A stretch of 64,000 nucleotides of DNA from Limiplasma sp036645955 (GCA_036645955.1 JAVXND010000002.1:66926-130925); one strand, 5' to 3'. Positions 8,539 through 17,505 are shown, numbered from the stretch's first letter. Numbers and translations are program-made. Notes: generated from the letters alone by a model not told the origin.

Positions 8539-9081
8539 ATGGAAGTACTGTTGGTGATTGGGCTTGTGGGTTGGCTGATCATGTCCTTTTGGGAAAAAGC
8601 AAAGAAATCAGCTGAGGATGCAAAGCATTCAACGGAGATAAATGCCGCGCCGACCGATCATGCCACGGCTCCGAGCAGCTCGCAGGCAACGGCAAATTCG
8701 GAATTCAAAAAAGTAAAAATCAAGCCTCAGCATAAGGAGGCGATCGCCGCGGCGGCTCAAAAAACAATGGCCAGAACGGAAATGGAATGCAGTACCTTTG
8801 GTACGGAATACACCCCAATGAAGCACCGTATGGAGGATGTGAAGCCATCGGATTTTCGCCAAGGAAGCATGGATTATGTGTCCACCGAGGGTACGGACTT
8901 ATGTGATCCATCCCTTGCGCATTCGCGTGCGCAACGCAGTTTAGACGGCACAGCCAATATATACGATGAGCAAATTACCAGTACGCCCTTGATTGATCTG
9001 CGCGCGCACGCCATACTTCAAGGGGTTATTATGAGTGAGATTTTACAGCGCCCCGCGCAAAGAAAGTGGGGGAAAATCTAA
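8539..9081 (+). CDS. Membrane-anchored protein of unknown function
   Basis: I do not recognise this 180-residue protein. It opens with one hydrophobic segment (residues 2-18, EVLLVIGLVGWLIMSFW) and a basic stop-transfer stretch (EKAKKS). A low-complexity Ala/Thr/Ser region (30-60) and a C-terminal soluble part follow. ATG 8539 follows AAAGGAGGTG. It lies between floA and a LytTR response regulator whose start is only 4 bp past its stop, which suggests linked expression with that regulator. Confidence 0.7.
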   Translation: MEVLLVIGLVGWLIMSFWEKAKKSAEDAKHSTEINAAPTDHATAPSSSQATANSEFKKVKIKPQHKEAIAAAAQKTMARTEMECSTFGTEYTPMKHRMEDVKPSDFRQGSMDYVSTEGTDLCDPSLAHSRAQRSLDGTANIYDEQITSTPLIDLRAHAILQGVIMSEILQRPAQRKWGKI

Positions 9082-9084
9082 CTT

Positions 9085-9840
9085 ATGGAGGATTTGCGCG
9101 TACTGATTGCGGATGATGACAGCGGCATGCGTAGCGTGATGCGGAAAATGATCGGCAAGGTGGAGGGCTTCACATTAGCGGCTGAAGCAGGCGACGGAAA
9201 AACCGCGCTTGAATTGATTGAAAAAATCAAGCCGCATGTGGTGTTTTTGGATGTGGAAATGCCTGAAATGACAGGCGTTGAATGTGCGCATGTGATTCAA
9301 GATTTAAATCCTGCTACCATTATTATTTTTGCAACAGCACATGATGCTTATATGGGCGATGCTTTTGAGGTATATGCCTTTGATTATTTGGTGAAGCCCT
9401 TTAAGGTGGATCGCGTGATTCAAACCCTGGAGCGTGCGCGTGACCGCTTGCTGCTCAAGGATGTAAAGCCGCTTGACACCCACTTGCCAGCCAATGAAAA
9501 GCGCTCCACAGATGGCCGCTTAATGCTTCGGCACCGCGAAGGGGTTAGCTTTATTGACTTAAAGGATATTTTGCTTGTACAGCGAGAGGATCGCGCAACC
9601 GTGATTTATACGGTGAACGAGGGGCGTTTTGTAACAGGCGATTCGCTCGCTGATATGGAAGAGCGCCTGCATAGCGATGCGTTTTTCCGTTGCCACAAAA
9701 GTTACATTATTAACTTGAATGCAATGAAGGATATTACTCCCTATGGGCGATGGACTTATGTGGTTCAGCTTGAGGGAACAAAGCATGATGCGTTGATTAC
9801 ACATGAAAAATATGAAGAGCTGGAACGAATGTTTCGCTAA
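9085..9840 (+). CDS. LytTR-family response regulator (orphan)
   Basis: The 251-residue protein has an N-terminal receiver domain with acidic pocket D10-D11-D12, phospho-acceptor D56 (FLDVEMPEMTG), T84 and K104 (YLVKPFK). A C-terminal LytTR DNA-binding domain spans about 145-250 (GVSFIDLKDILLVQREDRATVIY, FFRCHKSYIINL). LytTR regulators usually work with 5TM-5TMR/LytS or HPK10 kinases and control envelope, autolysis or peptide-sensing genes. No sensor kinase gene adjoins it. The gene starts 4 bp after the unknown membrane protein. Confidence 0.93.
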   Translation: MEDLRVLIADDDSGMRSVMRKMIGKVEGFTLAAEAGDGKTALELIEKIKPHVVFLDVEMPEMTGVECAHVIQDLNPATIIIFATAHDAYMGDAFEVYAFDYLVKPFKVDRVIQTLERARDRLLLKDVKPLDTHLPANEKRSTDGRLMLRHREGVSFIDLKDILLVQREDRATVIYTVNEGRFVTGDSLADMEERLHSDAFFRCHKSYIINLNAMKDITPYGRWTYVVQLEGTKHDALITHEKYEELERMFR

Positions 9841-9877
9841 GCAAACGGCACGCAACCAAGAGTTGCGTGCCGTTTGC
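9841..9877. terminator. Bidirectional terminator between convergent genes
   Basis: A perfect 16-bp inverted repeat (GCAAACGGCACGCAAC and its complement) with a 5-nt loop lies immediately between the stops of the response regulator and nudC. Neither side has a long T-run, so strength is uncertain, but the position between convergent stops supports the call. Confidence 0.75.
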
Positions 9878-10711
9878 TCATAGCCTTCCTGTACGAAAAC
9901 GCTCGATCAAGGTAAAGGCAATGCTCATTCCGTCGCTATGCGGCTCAAGCGCTTGACGGTCAAACCATTTTGCATCTGAAAGCTCGCTTTGCTGCAGCAG
10001 GATGGGCTGGGAGCTGTCCGCATGGGCATGAAAGCCAAACATTTGGGAACCGCTGATGCCCCATGGCTGATTGCCGAGGTAGCGCAGGCTGTGAAGCGGC
10101 AAACCCACTTCTTCAAGCGCCTCACGGTATACAGCATGCTCTAAGGTTTCCCCAACCTCCACATAACCGGCAATCAGCGCATAATGGTTGAGCTCACTGC
10201 GTACATTTTTGGCAAGCAGGATTTTGTCACCATCTGTAATGGCCACAATAATGGCGGGGGAAATGGTGGGGAAAAGGAGCAAGCCGCAATTCGCACAGCG
10301 CAAAGCTCTTTCCTCACCATCGGGGGATAATGGCTGTCCGCAACGTCCGCAGTGGCGGTGAAGGGTGTACCAGCTCCATAAATGGTACGCAGACGCAAGC
10401 AAAGAGGCGTTTTGAACGTCCATGTGGTGGAAAACGCTGATGGGGTGGTACTGCAGCCCATTCCCTTCCTCAATTTTGATTGGCTCAAATGGATTGGGAC
10501 AAAAAAGAATGGTATCTGCTGAATTTGCCAGCTGGAATGGCACATAGGCGGGAGGAAGCAAGCTTTTTACCTCGTGCCACGTAGGCAAACGAAGCTTTTC
10601 ACTGTCTTGTGACAGCAAAATACAAAGATCACAAAAACAGAGAAAAAGGCTGTTTTCATTGGGTAATGTGTGAAGGGGCTTTACCGAAAAGGATGCGCTG
10701 CCTGTGATCAT
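9878..10711 (-). CDS. nudC: NADH pyrophosphatase NudC-like Nudix hydrolase
   Basis: This 277-residue Nudix enzyme resembles NudC, which hydrolyses NAD(H) to NMN(H) and AMP and can remove NAD caps from RNA. It has the NudC zinc ribbon (CGRCGQPL...RCANCG) and the Nudix box GYVEVGETLEHAVYREALEEVGL read across about residues 180-202, with the conserved REALEEVG core. After the Nudix box the NudC-type SQPWGISGSQMF variant (NQPWGISGSQMFGFHA) appears. ATG 10711 has AAAGGAGG upstream; an in-frame ATG at 10762 lies inside the promoter. It is a single-gene unit. Confidence 0.9.
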   Translation of the reverse strand: MITGSASFSVKPLHTLPNENSLFLCFCDLCILLSQDSEKLRLPTWHEVKSLLPPAYVPFQLANSADTILFCPNPFEPIKIEEGNGLQYHPISVFHHMDVQNASLLASAYHLWSWYTLHRHCGRCGQPLSPDGEERALRCANCGLLLFPTISPAIIVAITDGDKILLAKNVRSELNHYALIAGYVEVGETLEHAVYREALEEVGLPLHSLRYLGNQPWGISGSQMFGFHAHADSSQPILLQQSELSDAKWFDRQALEPHSDGMSIAFTLIERFRTGRL

Positions 10712-10750
10712 GAAAGAAACCTCCTTTGTGATGCGTAAAGAACGGCTTCT

Positions 10751-10778
10751 ATCGTAACGCATTTCTATCGGTTGTCAA
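10751..10778 (-). promoter_or_regulatory. nudC promoter
   Basis: Minus-strand TTGACA (10778-10773), a 16-bp spacer and TACGAT (10756-10751) place transcription start about 30 bp before the nudC ATG. This also argues against the longer upstream start at 10762. Confidence 0.6.
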
Positions 10779-10802
10779 TACGGTGGGAACGATAAAGCAC
10801 TC

Positions 10803-10831
10803 TTGTCATTCGTTGCATGCTGTGATATTCT
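10803..10831 (+). promoter_or_regulatory. Promoter of the Wzz/BY-kinase-like gene
   Basis: TTGTCA (10803-10808), 17 bp, TATTCT (10826-10831). It lies about 30 bp before the first start codon. Confidence 0.5.
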
Positions 10832-10857
10832 ATAGGCGGTAGATTGACGCGAATGGG

Positions 10858-12201
10858 GTGAGCGTGATGAGGCGAATGGCACAAAAGTGGAAGAATGCTT
10901 GGGTGTGGATTCTTCTGTTTTGCCTTGTAACAAGCGCATCCGTGGCGGCTTACACCTTATATTACAAAAAAGCTTATTACAAAGCGGCCTATACCTTGCT
11001 TGCGGTGCCTGCCAATGAAGGCACCGCGCCGCTGGAAGCATCGCGCATGCTGATACGCGATATGGCCGCACTCATGCAATCCGAACGATTTTATACATTG
11101 CGCCTCAATGAAAAAGAAGATCATTCGGTGACTGTGCGCGGTGAGGATGGAACCCATTTGGTTCACGTGGAAGCACTGACTGCGCAAGCGGATACCGCAC
11201 AGCTTCTTGCAAACACTGCGGGTGAAGAATTGTTAGCACTGTTGAAAAGCGAGGGGCTTGTGACAGAATGCTCTGAAATTTCACGAGCGCAGCTGCCCAC
11301 TGCACCCATGGCAACCAATCTATGGCAAAATGTGCTTCTTTCCTTTCTTTTGGCGTTCATGGCAGGTTCCCTATGCGTGTTTTTGCTTGGCAGTGATCGC
11401 AAGCCGCTTTACGCTCGCGAATACGCCCAAAGCGGCATTCCCTTCCCGTTGCTGGGCGCTATTGCGGACGAACGCGCGGATGGGAAGCGCTTTTTCAAAA
11501 AAGGCAAAAAAAGCAGAGATTTTGGCATGCTTTATGCATATGTGAAACGTTTGGTAAGTGACAATGTTCGCACAGCCGTTTTGGGGCTTCGCACTGCGGA
11601 GCGGGGTAAAGCCGCGCACTCTGTGGTGCTCACCAGCATTGGAGAGGATGACGGCAAAACCATGCTCGCGGCGTTGCTTTCCTGTGAGCTGGCATGGCAG
11701 GGCTTTCGGACACTGCTGATTGACATGGAAGGCGGCGACAAGCTCAATCAAATGCTTGCGGCTCACGGGCGTGCAGATTTGATTGATTATCTCTCAGGTG
11801 AGGCGGAGCTTCACGAAACGGTGATACGCACCTCACTGCCCAATTTGTCATTCATCGACTACCAACACCCGACAACGCAAGAGGTGCCGCAGGTGGCAGC
11901 CACAGGCGATTTTGTGGATTTTTTGCAAAGTGCGTCAAAGCATTATGATTTCGTCCTTTTAAATGCGGAAGCCTTGAGCAGCGGTTCTTCTGCGGCCATG
12001 CTCGGCGCAATTTCGGGGTCAACGCTGCTGATTGCATCCGATGGGCGATATAGCGCTGATGAAGTCAATGCATTTGCGGGGAGCTTATCGACGATGGTGA
12101 ACCGTTTGTGTGGAATTGTGCTTACAAGGGTGTCAAAGCACGGTGCTCAAACGCCGCTGCACTTTTCCCGCATCAGGATAGATGCTGTAAATTGTACCTA
12201 G
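10858..12201 (+). CDS. Wzz/CpsC-like chain-length regulator fused to a degenerate BY-kinase domain
   Basis: The 447-residue protein has a Wzz-type layout: TM helix at about 16-36, an extracytoplasmic region, and a second TM at about 158-180. A cytoplasmic P-loop domain of the CpsD/BY-kinase type follows (about 215-430). Its motifs are all altered: Walker A reads TSIGEDDGKTM (normally PGEGKS/T), Walker A' reads LLIDMEGG (normally DxDxR) and Walker B reads FVLLNAEAL, with Asn for the usual Asp. There is no C-terminal tyrosine cluster. It is therefore probably a non-catalytic regulator. No glycosyltransferase or polymerase genes adjoin it. The start may be GTG 10858 or ATG 10867. Confidence 0.75.
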   Translation: MSVMRRMAQKWKNAWVWILLFCLVTSASVAAYTLYYKKAYYKAAYTLLAVPANEGTAPLEASRMLIRDMAALMQSERFYTLRLNEKEDHSVTVRGEDGTHLVHVEALTAQADTAQLLANTAGEELLALLKSEGLVTECSEISRAQLPTAPMATNLWQNVLLSFLLAFMAGSLCVFLLGSDRKPLYAREYAQSGIPFPLLGAIADERADGKRFFKKGKKSRDFGMLYAYVKRLVSDNVRTAVLGLRTAERGKAAHSVVLTSIGEDDGKTMLAALLSCELAWQGFRTLLIDMEGGDKLNQMLAAHGRADLIDYLSGEAELHETVIRTSLPNLSFIDYQHPTTQEVPQVAATGDFVDFLQSASKHYDFVLLNAEALSSGSSAAMLGAISGSTLLIASDGRYSADEVNAFAGSLSTMVNRLCGIVLTRVSKHGAQTPLHFSRIRIDAVNCT

Positions 12202-12245
12202 GTGATTACGAAGCTTGATGTGGCCAAATAAAGGAGGAAAACGAA

Positions 12246-13340
12246 ATGGACTTGCTGAAAACCATTCTGATTTATATGTCTATGATCTTTGTAACTTCTG
12301 TGCAAACCGCGCCTGATCCTGCGGCTTTCCCTGATTTAAACAAACCAACCACCACCCCCTATGTGGAAATGGCGAGAACCCCCACACCCTTGCCAACGCC
12401 TAGCCCAACGCCTGTGCCCACCATCAACATAACGCCAAACCCTGAATATAAAACCGTTCGGGTGGGCGATCGGGGTGACAATGTGCGGAGCCTGCAGCAA
12501 AAATTGCTGGAATACGGCTATTATAAGGGCGATGTGGACGGGCGCTTTGGAAACCAAACCCGTCGTGCTGTTGAACAGTTTCAATACCAGCATGGCTTGG
12601 ATTCAGATGGTATCGCTGGCAAGCGCACTTTAACCGTGCTGTATGAAAGCAACGAAATTCGCAAGGCACCGCAAAAAGAAACGCCTGCACCAGTAGACAC
12701 AACAGCACCCAGCGCCAAGCCAACCACAACCACTGTGCTTGCACCTGCAATGACGGATGAAAAAAGCAAGCCAACCTCTACGCTGGCTTTTGTGCCCATC
12801 GAAACAACCGTTCCCACGGCTTCGGCATCCCCTGAGGCTGTGAAAAATACAGAGCCGCTTCTAAGTGAAATGCCTACAACCACCCCCGTTCCCGAATTTT
12901 TAGCCATGGAAGGCTATTCGATGGTGCTTGCAGGCTCTGAAAAACCGCTTCAAAAGCTTGCAAAGGATGGCGAAGCACCAGCCGCGCTTGTGCCGTATAC
13001 CTACGGAGATGTGGTATATGTCCCGTTTTTGCGCATTTTGCAAGAGGCTTCTATGAATATCATCACCTCTGATACCCTTGAAAAGGACGAATATGGCTTT
13101 GCACTAGGCGAAAGCCTTTTCCGCATTTCCTTTACGGAGGATCAAGCGGGATTGCCCATCAATTTAGAAGCCTTCCGCGACAACGAACCTCAAATTTTGC
13201 CTCTTCGCGACGTTCGTTTGGCGCAAGAGCTGTATTATTTCCCAATGGCGAGCATGGAGAGCTTGACGGGTGTGCAGTTTTTGGTGGATGAAGCCAATAA
13301 GCGCATCACGGTTACATTGCCTGTAACAAATGCTGAATAA
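12246..13340 (+). CDS. Secreted peptidoglycan-binding protein with Pro/Thr linker and stalk domain
   Basis: This 364-residue protein begins with a short hydrophobic export signal (LLKTILIYMSMIFVTSVQTA). A Pro/Thr-rich spacer (about 35-60) leads to a PG_binding_1 repeat (about 70-130: VRVGDRGDNVRSLQQKLLEYGYY, DGRFGNQTRRAVEQFQ). A second long Pro/Thr/Ser linker spans about 135-215. The C-terminal part (about 220-360) resembles the copper amine oxidase N-terminal-like stalk domain common in Clostridia (YVPFLRILQEA, VQFLVDEANKRITVTL). It follows the Wzz-like gene by 44 bp and has AAAGGAGG before its ATG. It likely sits on the wall; no enzymatic domain is present. Confidence 0.8.
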   Translation: MDLLKTILIYMSMIFVTSVQTAPDPAAFPDLNKPTTTPYVEMARTPTPLPTPSPTPVPTINITPNPEYKTVRVGDRGDNVRSLQQKLLEYGYYKGDVDGRFGNQTRRAVEQFQYQHGLDSDGIAGKRTLTVLYESNEIRKAPQKETPAPVDTTAPSAKPTTTTVLAPAMTDEKSKPTSTLAFVPIETTVPTASASPEAVKNTEPLLSEMPTTTPVPEFLAMEGYSMVLAGSEKPLQKLAKDGEAPAALVPYTYGDVVYVPFLRILQEASMNIITSDTLEKDEYGFALGESLFRISFTEDQAGLPINLEAFRDNEPQILPLRDVRLAQELYYFPMASMESLTGVQFLVDEANKRITVTLPVTNAE

Positions 13341-13492
13341 CGAGCGCTTTTTCCGCATCTTGCTTCGGTTTGCTGCCAATTGGTGGACCCTTTTCAGTGA
13401 CAGTGCAAGCCCTTCTATTGATTTTATCACAAATTAATAAACCACGCGACGTGAAAAGATGGCAGTTCTTGTGTTGTAGCCTGCACAAAGCC

Positions 13493-13520
13493 TTGACAGA
13501 CTGCACATTGGCGTTATAAT
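13493..13520 (+). promoter_or_regulatory. ilvE promoter
   Basis: Consensus TTGACA (13493-13498) and TATAAT (13515-13520) with a 16-bp spacer. A small hairpin AGCGC-TTT-GCGCT (13527-13539) would lie at the 5' end of the transcript. No T-box is present between promoter and start. Confidence 0.8.
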
Positions 13521-13586
13521 AAGAAAAGCGCTTTGCGCTGGACACTGCTTTCAAATGAATGCATGATTATGAGGAGGAAAACCACT

Positions 13587-14657
13587 ATGAAAATACAAAT
13601 GAATTTATCCAAGCACCTCAAAGCAAAGCCGACAGATGAAAGCAAGCTGGGATTTGGGAATTATTTCAGCGATCATATGCTGATGATTAACTATACAGAG
13701 GGAAAAGGCTGGCATGATGCGCGCATTGAACCCTATGGCAATCTGTCACTGGACCCCGCTTGCCAGGTGCTTCATTATGGGCAGGAGATTTTTGAGGGCA
13801 TGAAGTGCTACCGCACGCCCGAGAACGGCTTCAACCTTTTCCGCCCGACTGCGAATTTTGAGCGTATGGCGCGTTCCTCTGAGCGCATGGGCATGGCGAA
13901 GCTGCCTGTGGAGGAGGGTATGGAGAGCCTATTGGCGCTGTTGAATGTAGAAAAGGAATGGACGCCGCACCAAGAAGGCACCTCCCTGTACATTCGCCCC
14001 ACCATGATTGCGCTGGATGCGCATTTAGGCGTTTCCGCATCAAAAACCTATTTGTATTATGTCATTCTTTCGCCTTCGGGCGCGTATTATGCCGCAGGGC
14101 TTGCACCCGTTGGCATTTATGTGGAGGATTCTTTTGTGCGTGCGGTGCGCGGCGGCATTGGCTTTGCAAAAACAGGCGGCAACTATGCGGCCAGTATTTT
14201 AGCAAGCGTGAATGCCAAACAGAGCGGCTATGCTCAGGTGCTGTGGCTGGACGGTGTGGAACAGCGCTATATTGAAGAAGTGGGCGCAATGAACATGATG
14301 TTCGTTTATGGCGATGAGCGCATTGTGACCCCCTCGCTAAACGGCAGTATCTTGCCGGGCATTACGCGCGACAGCGTTCTCAAGCTTAGCCAAAAGCTTG
14401 GTTACCGCACGGAAGAAACCAAGATGGATATTCATGCGGTTATTGAAGACATCAAAGCGGGAAAAATCACCGAAGCATTCGGCACCGGCACCGCGGCGGT
14501 TGTATCCCCTGTGAACAAGATTTGCTTCAAGGGTGAGGAGGTTGGCATTGGGGACGGCGGTATCGGCAAAACCACCATGCAGCTTTACAACACCCTTACA
14601 GGGATTCAATTTGGCAAGAGTGAAGATCCCCTGAACTGGATTGTAAAGGTACAATAA
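13587..14657 (+). CDS. ilvE: Branched-chain amino acid aminotransferase
   Basis: This fold-type IV PLP enzyme transfers amino groups between glutamate and branched-chain 2-oxo acids. The 356-residue sequence carries LHYGQEIFEGMKCYR, FRPTANFERMARSSERM, the PLP lysine region GIGFAKTGGNYAAS, EEVGAMNMMFV and LNGSILPGITRDSVLKL, all typical of the long (eukaryotic-like) BCAT form. ATG 13587 has GAGGAGGAAA upstream. It has its own strong promoter and is not near other ilv/leu genes, so it may work in general amino acid exchange. Confidence 0.94.
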   Translation: MKIQMNLSKHLKAKPTDESKLGFGNYFSDHMLMINYTEGKGWHDARIEPYGNLSLDPACQVLHYGQEIFEGMKCYRTPENGFNLFRPTANFERMARSSERMGMAKLPVEEGMESLLALLNVEKEWTPHQEGTSLYIRPTMIALDAHLGVSASKTYLYYVILSPSGAYYAAGLAPVGIYVEDSFVRAVRGGIGFAKTGGNYAASILASVNAKQSGYAQVLWLDGVEQRYIEEVGAMNMMFVYGDERIVTPSLNGSILPGITRDSVLKLSQKLGYRTEETKMDIHAVIEDIKAGKITEAFGTGTAAVVSPVNKICFKGEEVGIGDGGIGKTTMQLYNTLTGIQFGKSEDPLNWIVKVQ

Positions 14658-14691
14658 ATCAATAAACATTCGAGCGAAAGGAGGCCGCCGT

Positions 14692-15732
14692 GTGTTACGG
14701 GAAGTAAGTGCGCATGTGGATTGGTGCGAAATGACCATGAGCATGATGAGAGAAAAACAATTTGAAGCGTGTGAACGGCGACTTTTTGCTCATCCCAATG
14801 TGGCTTTGTTTGCAGAGGAAGCAACGGAGGCCGAAGCGCAAGCGTTGTATGACCACTCGTTCGACGCTACGGCGCAGGGCGGGCAGGAGCTGATGACCTT
14901 AGCACAGCTTCGCGAACGTGTGATGGCAAGGCTGCCTGTGGAGGCACTCTATTTAAGCGAGGGTGAAATACAGCTTCTTGAAAAGCTGATGATCAACGAC
15001 GGAAGCCTGTTACTAGGCGATTGGGATGACATAGGCGCGGCAGAAGCGTTGATTAGCCGCCTATGGTGCAGTTTTCGTGCAGATGGGGACAATTGGACGC
15101 TCCTATTGCCTCAAGCCTTGGTGGAGCCGCTCCTAAACGCGATGAATACATCCGAAGCCAATATGGCACGTGAGCTTCTTTTTCGCTATGACGCAACCAT
15201 CCATGGGTTGCTCTACATTGCTGGATTGCTCCATTGCGCACAGCCGATCAGCTTTTTTTTGCGCGATGTGATGCATCGTGAGGATCTGGAAGCCCATCAA
15301 ATTGCGCGTAGATATTTACAAGCAACCTTTGAGTATGTGACCGATGCAAGCGGGGATTTGATTTTGCTGCATCCAGGGTTGGCCGACCCTTACCATTTGG
15401 TGAGTCGGCGTGAAAATGACAGCATTTTTACCCTTGAAATTTCGCAAGAAATGATTGCGGGCGGCATGAACGGTATTTTGCCAGAGGAGCTTAGCCTTCA
15501 CGAGGCTATGTGCGGCGCGTTGCTAGGCGCATTAAGACCTGAATATGAGCTGGGCGATTCGGCAGAGGATTTGCGTATGCTTGCTAAGCAAGGCGTGAGC
15601 TACGAAGAAATGGAAAGCGTGATGACCTCCATGCTGGCGGTATTGCCAACGGAGAACATGAAAAACGCGCTATTGGAGCTTTATCTGCGCACCCCACATT
15701 GGATGGGAATGAAATCAACATTGGAGCATTGA
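14692..15732 (+). CDS. Conserved-looking protein of unknown function
   Basis: I do not recognise this 346-residue protein. It is acidic and probably soluble and helical, with no signal peptide, no TM segments and no clear nucleotide-binding motif. GTG 14692 is the start: AAGGAGG at 14678-14684 gives a 7-nt spacer and the GTG two bases earlier hits a stop within six codons. The last base of its stop overlaps the ATG of the pseudouridine synthase (TGATG), so the two are translationally coupled. It could be a folding or regulatory factor for that neighbour, but nothing in the sequence shows this. Confidence 0.7.
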   Translation: MLREVSAHVDWCEMTMSMMREKQFEACERRLFAHPNVALFAEEATEAEAQALYDHSFDATAQGGQELMTLAQLRERVMARLPVEALYLSEGEIQLLEKLMINDGSLLLGDWDDIGAAEALISRLWCSFRADGDNWTLLLPQALVEPLLNAMNTSEANMARELLFRYDATIHGLLYIAGLLHCAQPISFFLRDVMHREDLEAHQIARRYLQATFEYVTDASGDLILLHPGLADPYHLVSRRENDSIFTLEISQEMIAGGMNGILPEELSLHEAMCGALLGALRPEYELGDSAEDLRMLAKQGVSYEEMESVMTSMLAVLPTENMKNALLELYLRTPHWMGMKSTLEH

Positions 15733-16601
15733 TGAAATTATATAGCTTTACCATTCCTTGGGATGCAAGGGAAGGCAAACTGCTGCCTTATGTGAAACGC
15801 ATGCTGCCCGAATTGCCCGACTATGCCATTCGCGAGGCGTTTGACAAGCGCGATGTAAAGGTAAACGGGAGGCGTGTGGGCAGGGATGAAACCATGCTTG
15901 CGGGTGCCGAAGTAAAGATCTATACGCGAGAGCTTGCAAAAAGAGCCCTGCTTCGCTTTGTGTACGAGGATGAAAACCTGCTTGTGGTGGGAAAGCCCGC
16001 AGGCGTGAGCTGTGAGGCAGATGAAAAAGGCGGAAAAACCGTTGTACAGCTGGCATATGAACAAATGCTGCAGGGCAATCCGCTGGCCAAAGAGCCATTG
16101 CTTTGCCATAGGCTGGATAACCCAACAGACGGCTTATTGCTCTTAGCAAAGAATGAGGACGTTCAAACAGCCCTGATGGACGCGTTCCGCCAACGGCAGG
16201 TTCACAAGAGCTATACCTGCTTGGTGCGTGGAACGCCTAGCCCCAGCCATGAAGTGCTTCGGGCCTTTTTAAGCAAAAATGCAAGCGAGGCGCGTGTGTA
16301 TATCACGCCGAACGCCCGTGCCAATGCAATGCCCATTGTGACCGAATACACGGTGCTAGAGGCGGGGGAATGCGCACGCCTGCACATTGACCTGCATACG
16401 GGGCGTACCCATCAAATACGCGCTCATATGGCGTTTATAGGCCATCCACTGCTTGGCGATGATAAATACGGGGATTATGCATTCAACAAAAACCATAAAG
16501 CAAGCCGACTCATGCTCACTGCAACGGAATTACACTTTGAGCTGGAAGGCGCACTGCAATACCTAAATGCGCATACCTTTACCTATCCGCCTGAATTTTA
16601 A
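15732..16601 (+). CDS. RluA/RluD-family pseudouridine synthase
   Basis: The 289-residue enzyme isomerises uridine to pseudouridine in rRNA or tRNA. An N-terminal S4-like RNA-binding region (about 1-75; DVKVNGRRVG) precedes the catalytic domain. That domain has the RluA-family motif CHRLDNPTDGLLLLAKN, whose Asp in RLD is the catalytic residue, plus IDLHTGRTHQIRAHM and HPLLGDDKYG. The start overlaps the preceding stop by one base, with TTGGAG upstream. The exact target (RluA, RluC or RluD type) cannot be told from sequence. Confidence 0.92.
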   Translation: MKLYSFTIPWDAREGKLLPYVKRMLPELPDYAIREAFDKRDVKVNGRRVGRDETMLAGAEVKIYTRELAKRALLRFVYEDENLLVVGKPAGVSCEADEKGGKTVVQLAYEQMLQGNPLAKEPLLCHRLDNPTDGLLLLAKNEDVQTALMDAFRQRQVHKSYTCLVRGTPSPSHEVLRAFLSKNASEARVYITPNARANAMPIVTEYTVLEAGECARLHIDLHTGRTHQIRAHMAFIGHPLLGDDKYGDYAFNKNHKASRLMLTATELHFELEGALQYLNAHTFTYPPEF

Positions 16602-16614
16602 TGGGAGAATACAA

Positions 16615-17442
16615 ATGATACCTTATGATATTCGTTTGATTGCCATGGATATGGATGGCACGTTGCTCAATTCAAAACAAGAAATCAGCACAGAAAACCT
16701 ATCCGCGCTCAAGGATGCACAAAAGGCTGGGATTGCCATAGCCATTTGCAGCGGACGTTTACCCGGGGACAGCGGGCGGTTTATGCTGGAGGCAGGGTTA
16801 AAGGAATGCGCCATCCTATCGCTCAACGGCGCTTATTGCATTGAAAAGCCCTTGGGGAAGGCTTATGCAAACCATTGCTTAACGCCTCTTGCCTTGGAGC
16901 ATAGCCTTACACTGCTTGGGCAACAGCAAACCTGCTTTGGCTGTTTTTTGCAAAACCGAATCGTCATCATCGATCCGCTTGAACAGCTGGATGATTCCGC
17001 ATGGGCCTCCCGCATGCATGGCGAAGGCGCACCCATGATTGCGCATGGGATGGAAGCGCTCAATCAGCGGCGGGATGAGGGCGTTAATAAAATCGTGTAT
17101 TACGAAGCAGAGCCTGAAAAGCTGAGAAGCATGCGCGTGTGCTTGGAAGCAATTGACGGCATTGAGGTAACAAGCTCGTGGGCGCAAAACCTTGAAATCA
17201 TGCCCAAAGGGGTCAATAAAGGCGGTGCAGTGCGTGAAATGGCGGAGCGGCTCGGTTTAAACGCATCACAGGTCATGACCTTTGGCGATTATGATAACGA
17301 TGAAAGCATGATTGCCTATGCGGGCTTAGGGGTAGCAATGGGCAACGCCATGGAAAGCGTGAAGCGCGTTGCAAAGCATGTGACCCTTACCAACGATGAA
17401 AATGGCGTAGCGGTATGCATTCGTAGGTTTGCACTATCGTAA
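16615..17442 (+). CDS. Cof-type HAD hydrolase
   Basis: This 275-residue HAD phosphatase has motif I MDMDGTLL with the nucleophile Asp, motif II CSGR, the C2-type cap, a conserved Lys region (MPKGVNKGGAV) and motif IV FGDYDNDESMI. Cof/YidA proteins dephosphorylate sugar phosphates, PLP or FMN; the substrate here is unknown. ATG 16615 follows GGGAG. It lies 13 bp after the pseudouridine synthase and 63 bp before the ABC exporter pair. Confidence 0.92.
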   Translation: MIPYDIRLIAMDMDGTLLNSKQEISTENLSALKDAQKAGIAIAICSGRLPGDSGRFMLEAGLKECAILSLNGAYCIEKPLGKAYANHCLTPLALEHSLTLLGQQQTCFGCFLQNRIVIIDPLEQLDDSAWASRMHGEGAPMIAHGMEALNQRRDEGVNKIVYYEAEPEKLRSMRVCLEAIDGIEVTSSWAQNLEIMPKGVNKGGAVREMAERLGLNASQVMTFGDYDNDESMIAYAGLGVAMGNAMESVKRVAKHVTLTNDENGVAVCIRRFALS

Positions 17443-17505
17443 GCCGCCTTTTCTGACAAAAAAACATTTCTTCTTTTTCTGAAACTACAATGGAGGACTT
17501 TCCAT

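Noticed and set aside
13341..13586. Possible T-box or leader upstream of ilvE (GGTGGACCC near 13381).
   Set aside because: The consensus promoter lies downstream at 13493-13520, so this stretch is not in the transcript, and the T-box core GGTGGNACC with a terminator is missing.
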